Below are positions 36,249 to 47,394 of a DNA stretch of 64,000 bases, in pieces. Made by a program: the position numbers and the translations under genes. The notes under the pieces were generated by a model. The model did not search any database. It worked only from the letters and a program-made list of their open reading frames with translations, and was not told the origin of the DNA. Positions within the stretch are counted from its first letter, which is position 1. Every line of letters begins with the position of its first letter. This DNA is from Pomphorhynchus laevis (taxonomy: Eukaryota; Acanthocephala; Palaeacanthocephala; Echinorhynchida; Pomphorhynchidae): NCBI GenBank assembly GCA_012934845.2, contig WNNJ02000147.1:124001-188000 (forward strand). Reading direction: 5' to 3'.

Positions 36249-38986
36249 ATTCAGAGAACACTGACCATTCCTTAGGGTATCTGATTGTATTTGATAGACC
36301 GTGCCTTAGTAAAACCAAAAAGGATTCCAATGCAACTCGTTGCTATTTATCGGTAGGTTATTCAAATTTACGAAGTCTTCCTCCACAACTTGTAGAGCTT
36401 CGATACCATGTTGAGGTTAATGCGTATGATATATTCTGTGTTAGTGAGTCATGGCTACATGAACACATCTTGGATGCCACTGTAAATATTCCAGGTTATC
36501 GTCTACTTCGAGGGGACAGGAGGTCCAGTATGCGAGGGGGCGGTGTTGCAGTGTACGTTCGAGACCATTTGCTAATTTCTGGCATCGATCAAGTTTGTGA
36601 TCCGCAAGGCTCGTTCGAGAGTATTACCTTTCATATTGGGTATGATCGTGTTGGTATCAGTCTCTGCGTTGTATATCGCTCACCTTCTATGATCACTGAT
36701 TGTAATCTTCTGAAGTCAGTATTGCGATCGATAAGTATCAGTTCTCATTTCCTTCTTCTAGGAGACTTCAACCTACCTAGATCAGATTGGCGGCAAACAA
36801 TATTTGATGATGGCACCGTCGTAGAAAGAGAAATCTCCCACTTCCTCGCTGATGAACTCTTACTAGTACAACACATTCAAGAGCCCACACGATTTTCTTC
36901 CCATAATAATGATACTATACTTGACTTGGTTTTTTCCAAACGTCTTGAAGACATAGCTCGAGTGGATTATCTTCCACCGATAGGTAACTCTGACCACTGC
37001 GTGCTATCACTACAGGTCACCCCAAACTTTAAATTCCGCCATTTTACGGCTCCCATCGTAAAACGGGTTTGGTCAAAAGTGCTTGATGAGCAAATTTTAT
37101 CTTTCTGTCAACGTCGTCCACTATCTTTAACAAATACTAAAGAAGTCTCACTAAAAGTGATTGGGGATTACCTTTTAGGTATTTCTGACGTGTTTGCACC
37201 AAAGCGTATCATCTCGCCAAATACTAAATATCCTGTTTGGTTCGATAAGGACCTGAGATTGATGTTGCGAGTACGAAATCGTCTTTGGAAGTTATCTCGT
37301 TCGCTTCCGTATTACGCCAACATTTATAGGTATCTTAGGAACGTCTGTACTCGTATGAAAACGTTAAAACGTGATAAATTCGAATCTACAATCATCAAGG
37401 AAGTTAATAGCAACCCCAAGCTATTTTGGTCATATGCTCGGCAAAACGGAACGCTCAACTCTGCAATCAAGCATGTGCACTCTGAATGTGGCTTGGTTAC
37501 AAATGAAACTGATATAGCTGAGACCTTCGCATCCTCGTTCTCTTTATCCACTTTACCACATTGCGATTCTCATATGATATGGTATGGGTGCCCTATCCCT
37601 CCGCGTAATGAATCCCGGCCAATTTGCGTTACTGAAATTCAAGATTATCTCAATAATATTCGTCCTTTTAGCGCAGCTGGCCCCGATGACATCTCCCCAT
37701 ACCTGCTCAAAGCTTTATCGAGTTACCTGGCACCATTCCTGACTATTATCTTTGATAAAATTCTGGCCACTGGCAGTGTCCCAGAAGATTGGAAAACTGC
37801 AACCGTTGTTCCTATTCCCAAAAAAATTTTTGCATCATCCTGTGGTGATTATAGGCCAATAAGCTTAACCTCTTCTCTGTGCAAAGTTCTCGAACGCGCC
37901 ATCAGCACTAGAGTCTACGATCATCTTGTCTCTCTTGGTATACTATCGTCCGCTCAACATGGTTTTCGTCACTCCCGTTCTTGTTTGACGAACTTGCTTA
38001 CCGCGCGCGAAACTTGGACCCAGTCGTTAAGTTTTGGTAGCTCACTCGATATAATCTTTATTGATTTTTCGAAAGCCTTCGATCGCGTCCCTCATGATGG
38101 GATGATTAGGTTGTTAGCACACTACGGAGTATCCTCCATGTTATGCAATTGGATTCGTGATTTTTTGGACGGGAGATCATTTCAGGTGAGGGTTGGCAAT
38201 AGCATGTCTTCTACTAGGTTAGTTAAATCCGGAGTTCCGCAAGGTACAGTCCTTGGTCCCTTGCTTTTTATTATATTTCTCAATGATCTTCTGTTACGCA
38301 TAAACAGTCCCTGCCTGGCATTCGCAGACGATGTGAAAGTGTGGTGCGATAGCATCTCAGATCCTGATGGCCGGCATCTACAACATGATCTCCAGACAAT
38401 CTACGACTGGAGCAGTGCTACCGGTATGACCATAAATGTAGATAAGTGCGTTCATATGAAACTCGGCAAATGTAAATCTGATCATGAATTCTATTTAGGA
38501 TGTTATAAGCTTCACAACATTTCTGTTCATAGAGACCTAGGGATTATTTTGAATAACGACCTTAAAACACGACCGAATAACGATTATATCTACGGTAAAG
38601 CCATGAAGGCCTTGTATTGTATTAAGAACACATTTAGTAAGCTGCATCCAAAATTATTTAAGCATCTCTACTGTGCGTTAGTCCGTCCGCATGTGGAATA
38701 CTGCATCGCATCAACTTTTCCATCCACCAAGGCTGAGATGAAAAAGACCGAGTCGATTTTACGTAGAGGGACCAAACTTTGCATTACATCTCTTTATTCT
38801 TACAATGAGCGCCTAGCTTGCTTAAAAATGCCTTCAACGGCCCAGAGGCTACTATATTTAGATCTTGTAGCGATGTGGCATTTGGTTCGTGGAAAAGAGG
38901 GGTTCCCATCCAATTCGATAAAATTGAGAAATTCGCGTCGCAGAGGTCACTCCCTTACGTTATTTAAATTCCCCATGGCAAAATAA
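36155..38986 (+). CDS. LINE copy A ORF2: endonuclease and reverse transcriptase
   Basis: 943 codons from the ATG at 36155. AP-type endonuclease at residues of about 60-300: SESWLH, GGGVAVYVRD, VVYRSPS, LLGDFNLPRSDW, and NSDHCV near its end. Reverse transcriptase at about 500-800: DYRPISLTSSLCKVLER, QHGFRHSRSC, IDFSKAFDRVPH, GVPQGTVLGPL and the catalytic FADD box (CLAFADDVKVW). A one-base loss near 38972 shifts the frame; the other frame carries the expected end (SRLSHRALNVWNSLPED) to about 39138. Otherwise open, so this is a young copy. It copies its RNA into the genome by target-primed reverse transcription. Confidence 0.9.
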   Translation: MHTGFSGCQVASCRTLETVGSFNCRDPCFHVNSENTDHSLGYLIVFDRPCLSKTKKDSNATRCYLSVGYSNLRSLPPQLVELRYHVEVNAYDIFCVSESWLHEHILDATVNIPGYRLLRGDRRSSMRGGGVAVYVRDHLLISGIDQVCDPQGSFESITFHIGYDRVGISLCVVYRSPSMITDCNLLKSVLRSISISSHFLLLGDFNLPRSDWRQTIFDDGTVVEREISHFLADELLLVQHIQEPTRFSSHNNDTILDLVFSKRLEDIARVDYLPPIGNSDHCVLSLQVTPNFKFRHFTAPIVKRVWSKVLDEQILSFCQRRPLSLTNTKEVSLKVIGDYLLGISDVFAPKRIISPNTKYPVWFDKDLRLMLRVRNRLWKLSRSLPYYANIYRYLRNVCTRMKTLKRDKFESTIIKEVNSNPKLFWSYARQNGTLNSAIKHVHSECGLVTNETDIAETFASSFSLSTLPHCDSHMIWYGCPIPPRNESRPICVTEIQDYLNNIRPFSAAGPDDISPYLLKALSSYLAPFLTIIFDKILATGSVPEDWKTATVVPIPKKIFASSCGDYRPISLTSSLCKVLERAISTRVYDHLVSLGILSSAQHGFRHSRSCLTNLLTARETWTQSLSFGSSLDIIFIDFSKAFDRVPHDGMIRLLAHYGVSSMLCNWIRDFLDGRSFQVRVGNSMSSTRLVKSGVPQGTVLGPLLFIIFLNDLLLRINSPCLAFADDVKVWCDSISDPDGRHLQHDLQTIYDWSSATGMTINVDKCVHMKLGKCKSDHEFYLGCYKLHNISVHRDLGIILNNDLKTRPNNDYIYGKAMKALYCIKNTFSKLHPKLFKHLYCALVRPHVEYCIASTFPSTKAEMKKTESILRRGTKLCITSLYSYNERLACLKMPSTAQRLLYLDLVAMWHLVRGKEGFPSNSIKLRNSRRRGHSLTLFKFPMAK

Positions 38987-40542
38987 GGAGTGTGAGTAGG
39001 CTTTCCCACCGCGCATTGAATGTTTGGAATTCGCTGCCTGAAGACGTCGTCAATGCTACTAGCAATAGACACTTCAAGAAGATGCTGCTGAAGTGGATTG
39101 TGAACTCTAATTTGGATTCGTGGATGTATTTTAATTGATATTTTAAAATGTAATTTGTGAACAGTTGAAACAGCCATTTGCGGCTAGTAACTTGTACACT
39201 GTAATAATAATAACTAGCGAAATAATACAATTTGCAGAAGGTAATGGCGAAAGTTAATGCTGAAGAAGCGATGACGCACTAATATCTGGGTTGAAGGATT
39301 CTATTATACAACAAAAGTTGTCGGAGTACAATTATTTCTATCTTGACATAGTGTAACAACGGCGTGAACCATAGAAACCGATCAAAAAGATGCGTAAAGT
39401 TATATACCACACCCCTAGGACAACCCAGTGTTTTCTGCTTCAGCTCAACTGGATTTCAATGGTTCCATAGAGACTAAAGTACAGATTAACAACGACTTTT
39501 CGGCAGTGACGAGAAATCCTTTCTCTAGTGGATCTCGAAATGTTTCTTAAAAATGTGATTTCTTCCGGAAGTGTTACCGCTTACGAACAAATTGTCCAGC
39601 GAGAGATCTTTATTGCTCCAAATTTGGTAAAAGAAGACACTTCGGGGTTGTTTGTAGATCATCGCAACACTCATGTTCATTGATGCAGAATCCTAACCTT
39701 GCCATGACTTGCTCAATTCCAATACATTGATAAATTTTCGTCAAGATTGGAGACTTACAGTTTTGTACTTGTTGATAGTGGAAGTGTGCAGAATATCATG
39801 TCTACTCATACTCAGCAAAATTGCAAGTCATTGCTTTGTGGATTTGAAAATCGGAGGCAGGCTCTACAAAGATCAAAAAATTTTAATTCTACCGGGACTA
39901 TGCTCGTCCTTAATTTTTGGAAAAGACTTTATGAAACGAAATAGAAAAGTGGCTTTCGCGTACGATGATGGCACTTCGCTAGAGCTGTATGCACTACGAC
40001 TTGTTCAAAAAATTACACTTTCTCTTTTATTCACAAACTTGACAGAGGATCTTTATCCCATTGCCACTAAGTTCATAAGTCATTCGAAATCTGATAAAAA
40101 TTTCATCAAAAAGGAAATTGGCAAAAGACTCAAGTAGGGGATAATCAAACATTCGAATTCTCCATAAAGGGCTCAGATGATTGTAACTAAATCCTTAAGA
40201 AGCTAACGTCGTATGATCATTGACTACTCTCGGATAATCAACCGATTTACGTATGCCAACTCATTTCCGATACCTAGAATAAACAAACTCGCACAGGAGC
40301 TCTCTAAATATTGGGTTTTCTCAAAATTAGATATTGAATCTGCGTAATATCAATGTCTCCTCAGAGTAGAGGATCGATGATATACTGCATTTGAGGCTAT
40401 AGGTCAATTATACCAATACAAACGAATGCCATTTGGTCGGACGAATTTAGTGATGGCATTTCTAAAGAATTATGATGTGGATTATAAACGAAAATAACCA
40501 ACATTCAACTTATGCTTACATTGATTATATTTAAATTTCACA

Positions 40543-41739
40543 ATGAAGAAAGCAAATTCGAAGAGAGCGTCAAACACTATACATATCACGCAACATCGTA
40601 ATGCGTATAAGCGGCTAGAGGTCGAATGCTGCAATAAAGGCTGTGAAGTGTGGTCTATTGTCGACATTCCTTTAAATACCGAGTCGTCACTCAAGAGCAA
40701 GGACTTTTATTGCGGCTTTTGTTCTGCTACAATGATTTCGGCCCTCCAAATGAAACTAGTGCAAGATATGGTTTGTGATGTGAATTGTTGTGATATATCG
40801 TTACCTATCAACTTAAATGACGTTCGTGTCTCTCAAGACAGCACGGACCATCAAACTTCGATAAACACTTGTACCGTTAATCCTGTCGTTAAGCTGCCAT
40901 TAGATGACAGTTCAACTCCTGACCTATGTGAACCGAGGATTGAATTACCTTCACTGTCATCTACGCATCAGCACGATAATACTTCAAATGTCGAACTTCA
41001 AATGCTGTCATCCTTTCAGGACAAAGAAAAATCGGTCATTCATGTTGAACAAACTACACCAGCTGTAAACAAAAGAAGGGTATGGCGCAACACTCTATTG
41101 CAACCTACACGAAACGCTGGATCGACATACCATCAATTGGGTGAAATCAGAGGTAGCGATTCGAGTGGGGCCATCGATAGAAAACAGAAGGCCAAAAATA
41201 AGAATAAATCAGGAAATTATTTACCTTCAAATGGTCAGAGCATTTCTTTGGACAACGCTCCTTCTACAAACTACCGTTCGCATCCAGATAGGTCTTGCAA
41301 TATCTTATTTAGTGGTATCGCTGAATCAAAGGCCAGTAACTCACAAACACGTATGAATGATGATGTGTCCAGCCTCCGTACTGTGTTCTGTCAGTTACTC
41401 TTAGAAGGTGATGAGAAGCTAGCTTCTACTCTGAAGGTTACAAAGTTGTTTCGACTTGGAAAAAAGGTGGTAGAGAAACCAAGATTGTTGAAAGTTGTAT
41501 TATCTTCCGCAAAACATGCAGACCTTTTGCTCAAACGTGGTTTTAGACTTAAAGATTATCCACATCGTATTCTTAAGGATCTGAGTCTCGAAGATCGTTT
41601 AAAGTTGAAAGAAGCAAAAACAGTATTACGAAACCGGCTATCTGAAGGTGAAACGAACTTATGCATACGAAATTTTCAGGTTGTCAGGTGGCACCCAGTA
41701 GTTCGTTGGAATCCCATAACGATCAACAGCGTCACTTAG
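40543..41739 (+). CDS. LINE copy B ORF1 protein, intact, with a C4-type zinc motif
   Basis: 398 codons from the first ATG, preceded by almost no leader. Residues 25-60 hold a motif shared by the LINE ORF1s of this window: C-x4-C-x2-W, about 20 residues, then F-x-C-G-F-C (CCNKGCEVW, DFYCGFCSA), resembling one half of a PHD-type finger. A polar linker of about 170 residues follows. The C-terminal domain has RSCNILFSGI, TKLFRLGKK, KPRLLKVVL, DLSLEDRLKL and NLCIRNFQVVRWHP. Known LINE ORF1 proteins bind RNA as chaperones; that role is inferred here. It overlaps ORF2 by 79 bp. Confidence 0.85.
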   Translation: MKKANSKRASNTIHITQHRNAYKRLEVECCNKGCEVWSIVDIPLNTESSLKSKDFYCGFCSATMISALQMKLVQDMVCDVNCCDISLPINLNDVRVSQDSTDHQTSINTCTVNPVVKLPLDDSSTPDLCEPRIELPSLSSTHQHDNTSNVELQMLSSFQDKEKSVIHVEQTTPAVNKRRVWRNTLLQPTRNAGSTYHQLGEIRGSDSSGAIDRKQKAKNKNKSGNYLPSNGQSISLDNAPSTNYRSHPDRSCNILFSGIAESKASNSQTRMNDDVSSLRTVFCQLLLEGDEKLASTLKVTKLFRLGKKVVEKPRLLKVVLSSAKHADLLLKRGFRLKDYPHRILKDLSLEDRLKLKEAKTVLRNRLSEGETNLCIRNFQVVRWHPVVRWNPITINSVT

Positions 41740-44699
41740 CAGTATCCAGTTTGAATTTTGCTAGTTCGTCTGGAAAAGGTAGTTTCAACAGTCATTCATC
41801 GCAACTCTTCAATAGTGTTAGTTTCAATTCTGATCTGGGACACTTAGTTTCATTCAGCAAATTATTCACCGTTCCTAGTAATCCCTTACCACAACCCACA
41901 CGCTATTTATCGATTGGGTATTCTAATCTTCGTAGTTTGCCTGCTCAAATAGTGGAGTTGAAGTATCACATGCTTTCTCATTCGTATGACATTTTCTGCG
42001 TTGCTGAGTCCTGGTTGCATCAATATATTGTCGATACCACTGTGAACATTCCTGGTTTTCGCCTTATACGAAGCGACAGGATATCAGATAGGCGAGGTGG
42101 CGGTGTCGCCGCGTATGTCAGAGAAAATTTCCTCATATCTGAGGTGTTGAATATTTGTGACCCTTGTGGGTCTTTTGAGACTCTATGCTTCCGTATTGAT
42201 CACTCAGCGACCAGTATGAACTTTTGCGTCGTGTATCGATCTCCGTCAGTAATTGCAGACACTGATCAACTAAAAGTTATTTTACAATCGGTATGTTCCT
42301 CCCCTCACTTTATTCTTTTGGGCGATTTTAATCTTCCACGATCTAGATGGTCAGACTATGTCTTTTCTGATGGTAGTTCCACGGAAAGGGAAATATCTGA
42401 GTTCCTTGCTGAGGAACTCATGCTGATTCAGCATGTACAAGAACCAACTTGCTTAACTTCAAGATCGGATTCGGTACTTGATCTGGTGTTTTCCAGATAT
42501 GTAGGAGACATAATCAAAGTTGATCATCTCCCTCCTTTAGGAAGTAGTGACCACTGCTTGATCTCCTTGACGGCTGTCCCTTATTCCAGATTCTGTCCAC
42601 CTTGTTCAAAAACTTACAAACGTCATTGGTCGAAAGTGAGAAGAGAAGATGTTTTGAGAGTTTACAACCAATTCCCGTGTACTTTTATGAACACGGACAA
42701 GCTATCATTGAATATGATCACTGATTACCTACATAAATTATCTGATATTCTTGCCCCTATGCGCGAATCCTCTTATGCTGCTAAGTCACCTGCATGGATA
42801 GATTCCAACGTCAGACAACTAATAAGTTCAAGAAATTGTTTATGGAAGCTTCAGCGTTCTGATTCTAGTTTCTCTGCCAGATATAAATATGTTCGAAATC
42901 TTTGTACTAGAGTGAAAGCAACAAAACGATGTGCATTCGAATCGTATATCGCTAATAATGTAACACGGAATCCAAAACTATTATGGGCCTATGTTCGTCG
43001 CAACAGAACCCTTAATACAGAAATCAAGTATGTCCTTAATGCGGAGGGATGTATGATAACTTCTCAGAGTGGTATTGTGGAATGCCTTGCTACGTCTTTT
43101 TCGATACCGACAAATAATTCACAAAGAGCTTCTATCACTTCGCATGGTGTAGCATTAAAGCAATCTTCGCGTTTTCTTCCAGTAACGATTAGTGAGATTG
43201 TAAGTCAGCTTGATCAGCTTGACCCATTTAGCTCTACTGGCCCTGATGACATTTCTCCGTTTCTCTTGAAGAATTTATCTAGATATTTGGCTCCTTCCCT
43301 TCTTGCTATTTTTGAGAACAGTTTGACCAGTGGATGTGTTCCTGAAGTCTGGAAAACTGCCATCGTAGTTCCGATCCCAAAGAAAACCATTGCAACGGCT
43401 TGTACTGACTATAGACCAATCAGCCTGACTAGTTCTCTATGCAAAGTGCTTGAAAAGTTGATCGCCACCCGGATCAGGCATCACTTGAGGGAACTCGGAA
43501 TAATGTCGTCTTCTCAGCACGGTTTCCTCTCTGGTCGTTCCTGCTTAACAAACTTATTGACTTCACGCGAAATGTGGGTTGAGGCGGTCAGTCGCGGCCA
43601 ATCAATTAATGTGGTATTCATTGACTTTTCAAGAGCATTCGATCGGGTGCCGCATGAGAGCTTGGTAGCATTACTATTTAACTACGGCATTCCTGTAATG
43701 TTGTGTAATTGGATTCAAGATTTCCTACGTCATCGTTTCTTTAGGGTGAGAGTTGGCACCCATCTTTCCACTTCCAGACGCGTTTACTGTGGTGTTCCGC
43801 AAGGTACCGTACTAGGACCTCTGCTGTTTATTGTGTTCCTTAACGATTTGTTGCTGCGGATTCAGAGTCCCTGTCTTGCTTTTGCTGACGACCTCAAAAT
43901 ATGGTCTGTAGATGATATTGATCCGCTTGGCATTTCCCTGCAGGAAGACCTTAATGAAATATATCAATGGAGTGAGGCTACTGGTATGAAGATCAATGTT
44001 GACAAATGCGGCCACATGAAATTAGGAAGGCGTTGCGATGACCGTCGTTTTCGCCTCGGAACTTCAATTCTTAATGTCGTCATGGAGTATAGGGATCTGG
44101 GTGTCATGGTGCATAGGACATTGAAATCCCGATCAAATACAGAGTTTGCCCATAGCAAGGCTTTGCGAGCTATGTACTGCGTCAAAAATGCATTTAATCG
44201 TATTAATCCATACGTCTTCAAACGGCTTTACTGCGCTCTTGTTCGCCCGCATATAGAATACTGCGTGCAAGCAGTTTTTCCATACACTAAGAAAGAGTTC
44301 AATAGACTAGAGTCAATCCTTCGTAGAGGTTCTCGAATGTGTATGGATGGATCATATTCATATCGTGAACGGCTTGAATTTCTAAAGATACCATCTTTGG
44401 GTCAGAGGCTATATTACCTAGACCTTGTTGCATTATGGCGAATGGTAAATGGGATAGATGGTTTTCCCTCGTGCTATGTTAAAGTTTGTTCTCAGACGCA
44501 TCGTGGCCACCCGTTGAAACTATTTAAGTTTCCCCATGGTAAAGTAGTGAGTTTGGCTAGGCTCTCACATCGAGCATTAAACGCCTGGAACACGTTGCCA
44601 GGAGAAATAGCATGTACCAAGGACTTATCTCAATTTAAAGTTCAACTTCGTCAGTGGATTAACGATCATGGCATTCCGAATGTATACAATATTATGTAA
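41661..44699 (+). CDS. LINE copy B ORF2: intact endonuclease and reverse transcriptase
   Basis: 1012 codons without interruption. It starts MHTKFSGCQVA, almost the same as MHTGFSGCQVA of copy A, which supports this start inside ORF1. Endonuclease motifs: AESWLH, GGGVAAYVREN, VVYRSPS, LLGDFNLPRSRW, SSDHCLISL. Reverse-transcriptase motifs: DYRPISLTSSLCKVLEK, QHGFLSGRSC, IDFSRAFDRVPH, GVPQGTVLGPLLF, CLAFADDLKIW, then GMKINVDKCGHMKLG. The C-terminal region ends SHRALNAWNTLPGE. All catalytic blocks look normal, so the protein is probably functional if expressed. Confidence 0.93.
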   Translation: MHTKFSGCQVAPSSSLESHNDQQRHLAVSSLNFASSSGKGSFNSHSSQLFNSVSFNSDLGHLVSFSKLFTVPSNPLPQPTRYLSIGYSNLRSLPAQIVELKYHMLSHSYDIFCVAESWLHQYIVDTTVNIPGFRLIRSDRISDRRGGGVAAYVRENFLISEVLNICDPCGSFETLCFRIDHSATSMNFCVVYRSPSVIADTDQLKVILQSVCSSPHFILLGDFNLPRSRWSDYVFSDGSSTEREISEFLAEELMLIQHVQEPTCLTSRSDSVLDLVFSRYVGDIIKVDHLPPLGSSDHCLISLTAVPYSRFCPPCSKTYKRHWSKVRREDVLRVYNQFPCTFMNTDKLSLNMITDYLHKLSDILAPMRESSYAAKSPAWIDSNVRQLISSRNCLWKLQRSDSSFSARYKYVRNLCTRVKATKRCAFESYIANNVTRNPKLLWAYVRRNRTLNTEIKYVLNAEGCMITSQSGIVECLATSFSIPTNNSQRASITSHGVALKQSSRFLPVTISEIVSQLDQLDPFSSTGPDDISPFLLKNLSRYLAPSLLAIFENSLTSGCVPEVWKTAIVVPIPKKTIATACTDYRPISLTSSLCKVLEKLIATRIRHHLRELGIMSSSQHGFLSGRSCLTNLLTSREMWVEAVSRGQSINVVFIDFSRAFDRVPHESLVALLFNYGIPVMLCNWIQDFLRHRFFRVRVGTHLSTSRRVYCGVPQGTVLGPLLFIVFLNDLLLRIQSPCLAFADDLKIWSVDDIDPLGISLQEDLNEIYQWSEATGMKINVDKCGHMKLGRRCDDRRFRLGTSILNVVMEYRDLGVMVHRTLKSRSNTEFAHSKALRAMYCVKNAFNRINPYVFKRLYCALVRPHIEYCVQAVFPYTKKEFNRLESILRRGSRMCMDGSYSYRERLEFLKIPSLGQRLYYLDLVALWRMVNGIDGFPSCYVKVCSQTHRGHPLKLFKFPHGKVVSLARLSHRALNAWNTLPGEIACTKDLSQFKVQLRQWINDHGIPNVYNIM

Positions 44700-46050
44700 C
44701 CGCTATTAACTTTTTTTTTCTTCTTTTCTTTTCTTTTTTATTTCCTATGTGATCAGTTGAAACAGCCATTTGGCTATAACTTGTAATACTAATACTAATA
44801 ATTATTTTGGCTGGAGTAAATCAAGAGGATAATGACAATAACCCCAAAGTTCCGTAAAGTACCTAATAAATATTGCATGAAATTGAACGAATCAATATGC
44901 ATGTATTCGTTTATCCAATTGAGCTATCTCGAAGATCTTATCTCGTTTATAAAACTAAGGCCTGACCTCGAGCGGTTGCTACCCTTGAAACAGTTACCTG
45001 CTTCTAATCCGTTTAATTCACTCTAAAGAACATTGGGCTTACTTTCGTACTACAATTACTGGATATCTAACTAAGAAATAGTGCGAACCAAGTTTAAACT
45101 AATTCTTATGAAGGTACCGTGAATCTCAACGCTTCATGTTTTAGTTTCTCTGTGTATTCTTGTGTGCTTTTTTGTATTTTGTGATGCTACCGAATGAACA
45201 CTAGCTCATAGGTGGTCTAATAATAATATTCTTCTAAGATAAGCCCTCTATTCGATGTCAAATCTTTTCCATTAGATATCGGTCAAGTTTATTGCTTCGA
45301 ATGCTGATAGACGATATCAGCAATGCAGCCATGTCAGCTATAGACGATGAACTCCCCTTTAATGTCGAGACAAATGACTCAGGATGTGCGTTGGCAGCAG
45401 TTCTCTCACAGTGTGAAAGACCTGTTGCATTTTTCACGCTTATTAACGAAATTCGAGGAATCACAGTTGTCAATTGATATTGAAGCAGCGACTATAATTG
45501 AGTCCATCCGTAAATGGAAATATCTACTAATGAGGAGGTAATCTTCGATTGTGACGGATTAGCATACGATTTCGTTAATATTCATTAACTCTGGGAAAAG
45601 TCGAGCCAAAAACAACAAACTGTTTCGTTGAAAGTTAGAACTATCAAATTATTAGTACTAAATCAAATTCAGGCCATAGAGAATTAACACTGTGGCCGAC
45701 TCCATATCCGTTCATGCTGCGCCATTAGCTGTACCTCTCCTTGTGATTTTCATGATACCTTACGCCATCACGGAATAGCGCGTTTAAATTATTTTGTGAA
45801 ACATAAGAATCTTCCGTTTTCAATCGAGGAGATAAAACGAGTTCGTGCCCAGCATTCCTTATGAGCTGAATTGAAACCTCTGTTCTATCGCCTAAGGAAG
45901 ATGCCTCTGGTCACTATTTGAATATCCTTTAAACGGTTATCGGTGACAACAAGAGCATTTAAAGTGACATTGTTAATCACAATATTTACGGTCATTTAAA
46001 AATTTGTTTTATCATCGCAGCCAATGAATACTCATTGGCTGCAGTTCAAC

Positions 46051-47145
46051 GTAAAAGAGTAGTCAGTGCCGTAGTTTATAAAATAATGTAATTTATAATA
46101 TACAAAATGCACATATTTAATTTGCGTCATAATGCAGAGCTACAATCTTCTCTACTCTCAGCAGATGCTTTGATTATTACCAAACCGTTATTCATAGTTT
46201 TTACACAATTACTTCAATTAAAGACATACTGGACTGCTGGGGTTTTCCGAAAGTTGTAGCAAAATGCTTGCTTGTGAATATCGCATTGCATCATTAACCT
46301 GCATTTTAGCAGACTTCGAGAGTTTGGATACAATATTATTGTTTGCGATCTACAAGAATAAGCTTGCATAGTTAAGTAATATTATTAGCTCACTGCAAGT
46401 TCTAAATATGACAGATTTAAAATAGATTACACGTAATGAAGTTCACAAACATCTCTAATTGATTCCGATGAAGCCTTCATTTGAGAGAAAACATTGTTTT
46501 AAATTTAAAGACTACCGTCTAAACACTTCAAAGCAATGCCAAAACAATGTGCATATCTTGACGGATAAATTTGACTGCAAATGTTTTTAAACCGCGCACC
46601 TTTATCCAGGTAACTAAACGAAAATATCGACACATTTAATCAGCACATCGCAACACGAATTCAGACCGTCGATGTCTAGCAAGCGTACGATGATATACAC
46701 ATAAACTACAAAGATCAGATAGTCTAATACATAAGCATTAACCAATAGACGAAATAAGACAGCTGTAAGTTCACAAATGTTCGCTTTACTATTCTCAACA
46801 TGCTCAAAGACTTTGTATAAGCAAACTAGGTGTAACGAGCTGTATTCAAGTCATGTGTAATCCACAAACTTAGGTCTTTAACTTTATTAACTGTTCACTT
46901 CCGTCCTCATATCCTCCTATATATTTTCTTCCAAGCTTATCAACACTATTCGAACGCATTTGCTAAATTAGGTTAATACATATCTTCTATCGTCAAATTT
47001 ATATCCCCCGTTTCAATCTGCTTTACGTTATAATTATTCCACAGAACTAGTGTGTCACAAAGTCTTTAGTGATCTAAATGAACTCCACCATGGACGGTCC
47101 CAAGCCCGTGCTGAGAAAGGAAGAGGGTAGTATCAACAAGAAAAT
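46051..47145. other. no gene recognised; may include the end of the Gypsy fossil
   Basis: No ORF longer than about 60 codons and no recognisable protein. The right end of the Gypsy element may lie here but is not marked by a repeat I can see. Confidence 0.4.
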
Positions 47146-47149
47146 TGTA

Positions 47150-47375
47150 TCAATTAAACTGAACAAACGGACTGAACAAACAAACTGAACGAACTGAACG
47201 AACGGATTGAACGAACGAACTGAACGAACGGACTGAGGAACGAACGGACTGAGGAACGAACGAACTAAACGAGCGAACTGAACGAACGAACTGACCGAAT
47301 GGACCGAACGAACGGACTGAACGAGCGGACTGAACGAACTTAACGAACGGACTGAACAAAATGGATGAACGAACT
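47150..47375. repeat. imperfect tandem array of GAACGAACGGACT-type units
   Basis: About 220 bp made of GAACGAAC and GGACT blocks in changing combinations, such as GAACGAACGGACTGA. It gives a serine-rich spurious frame on the minus strand. It ends just before the 3' tail of an L2/CR1-type LINE. Confidence 0.85.
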
Positions 47376-47394
47376 AAACAAGCTGACTTAATTT

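Larger units (their letters stand above)
35180..39222 (+). mobile_element. CR1-type LINE (copy A), 5'-truncated, inserted in the Gypsy gag region
   Basis: It contains a 5'-truncated ORF1 and a near-complete ORF2, with a 3' UTR containing GTTGAAACAGCCATTTG and ending in TAATAATAATAA at about 39211-39222. The same 3' signature closes the LINE at 40.5-44.8 kb. Gag-like Gypsy sequence lies on both sides. The insertion starts inside the ORF1 zinc motif. Target-site duplications could not be defined. Confidence 0.85.
40531..44800 (+). mobile_element. CR1-type LINE (copy B), both ORFs open, inserted in the Gypsy RT region
   Basis: Starts about 12 bp before the ORF1 ATG and ends in a TAATACTAATACTAATA tail at about 44783-44800. 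The 3' UTR shares GTTGAAACAGCCATTTGGC and TAACTTGTA with copy A. Gypsy reverse-transcriptase sequence runs up to about 40530 and resumes at about 44801, which fixes both junctions within a few bases. Short AT-rich sequences at both ends (ATTATATTT and ATTATTTT) may be a target-site duplication. A 5' UTR is practically absent. Proteins of copies A and B differ throughout, so they are separate families. Confidence 0.9.
34690..46050 (+). mobile_element. Ty3/Gypsy LTR-retrotransposon fossil, broken
   Basis: Recognisable parts in order: a gag-like region (about 34.82-35.18 kb, resuming after 39.22 kb), a protease-like region near 39.7-39.95 kb, reverse transcriptase (about 40.2-40.53 kb, resuming at 44.80 kb), RNase H (about 45.3-45.5 kb) and integrase (about 45.7-46.0 kb). 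The order and the RNase H and integrase style fit Ty3/Gypsy, closest in flavour to the CsRn1 group known from trematodes. No LTR pair could be recognised, so both ends are approximate. It is broken, with roughly ten or more breaks besides two LINE insertions. It is old and predates both LINEs. Confidence 0.8.

Noticed and set aside
47150-47359. Minus-strand ORF rich in SVRSF repeats
   Set aside because: It only reflects the GAACGAACGGACT tandem array; no start context or homologue.
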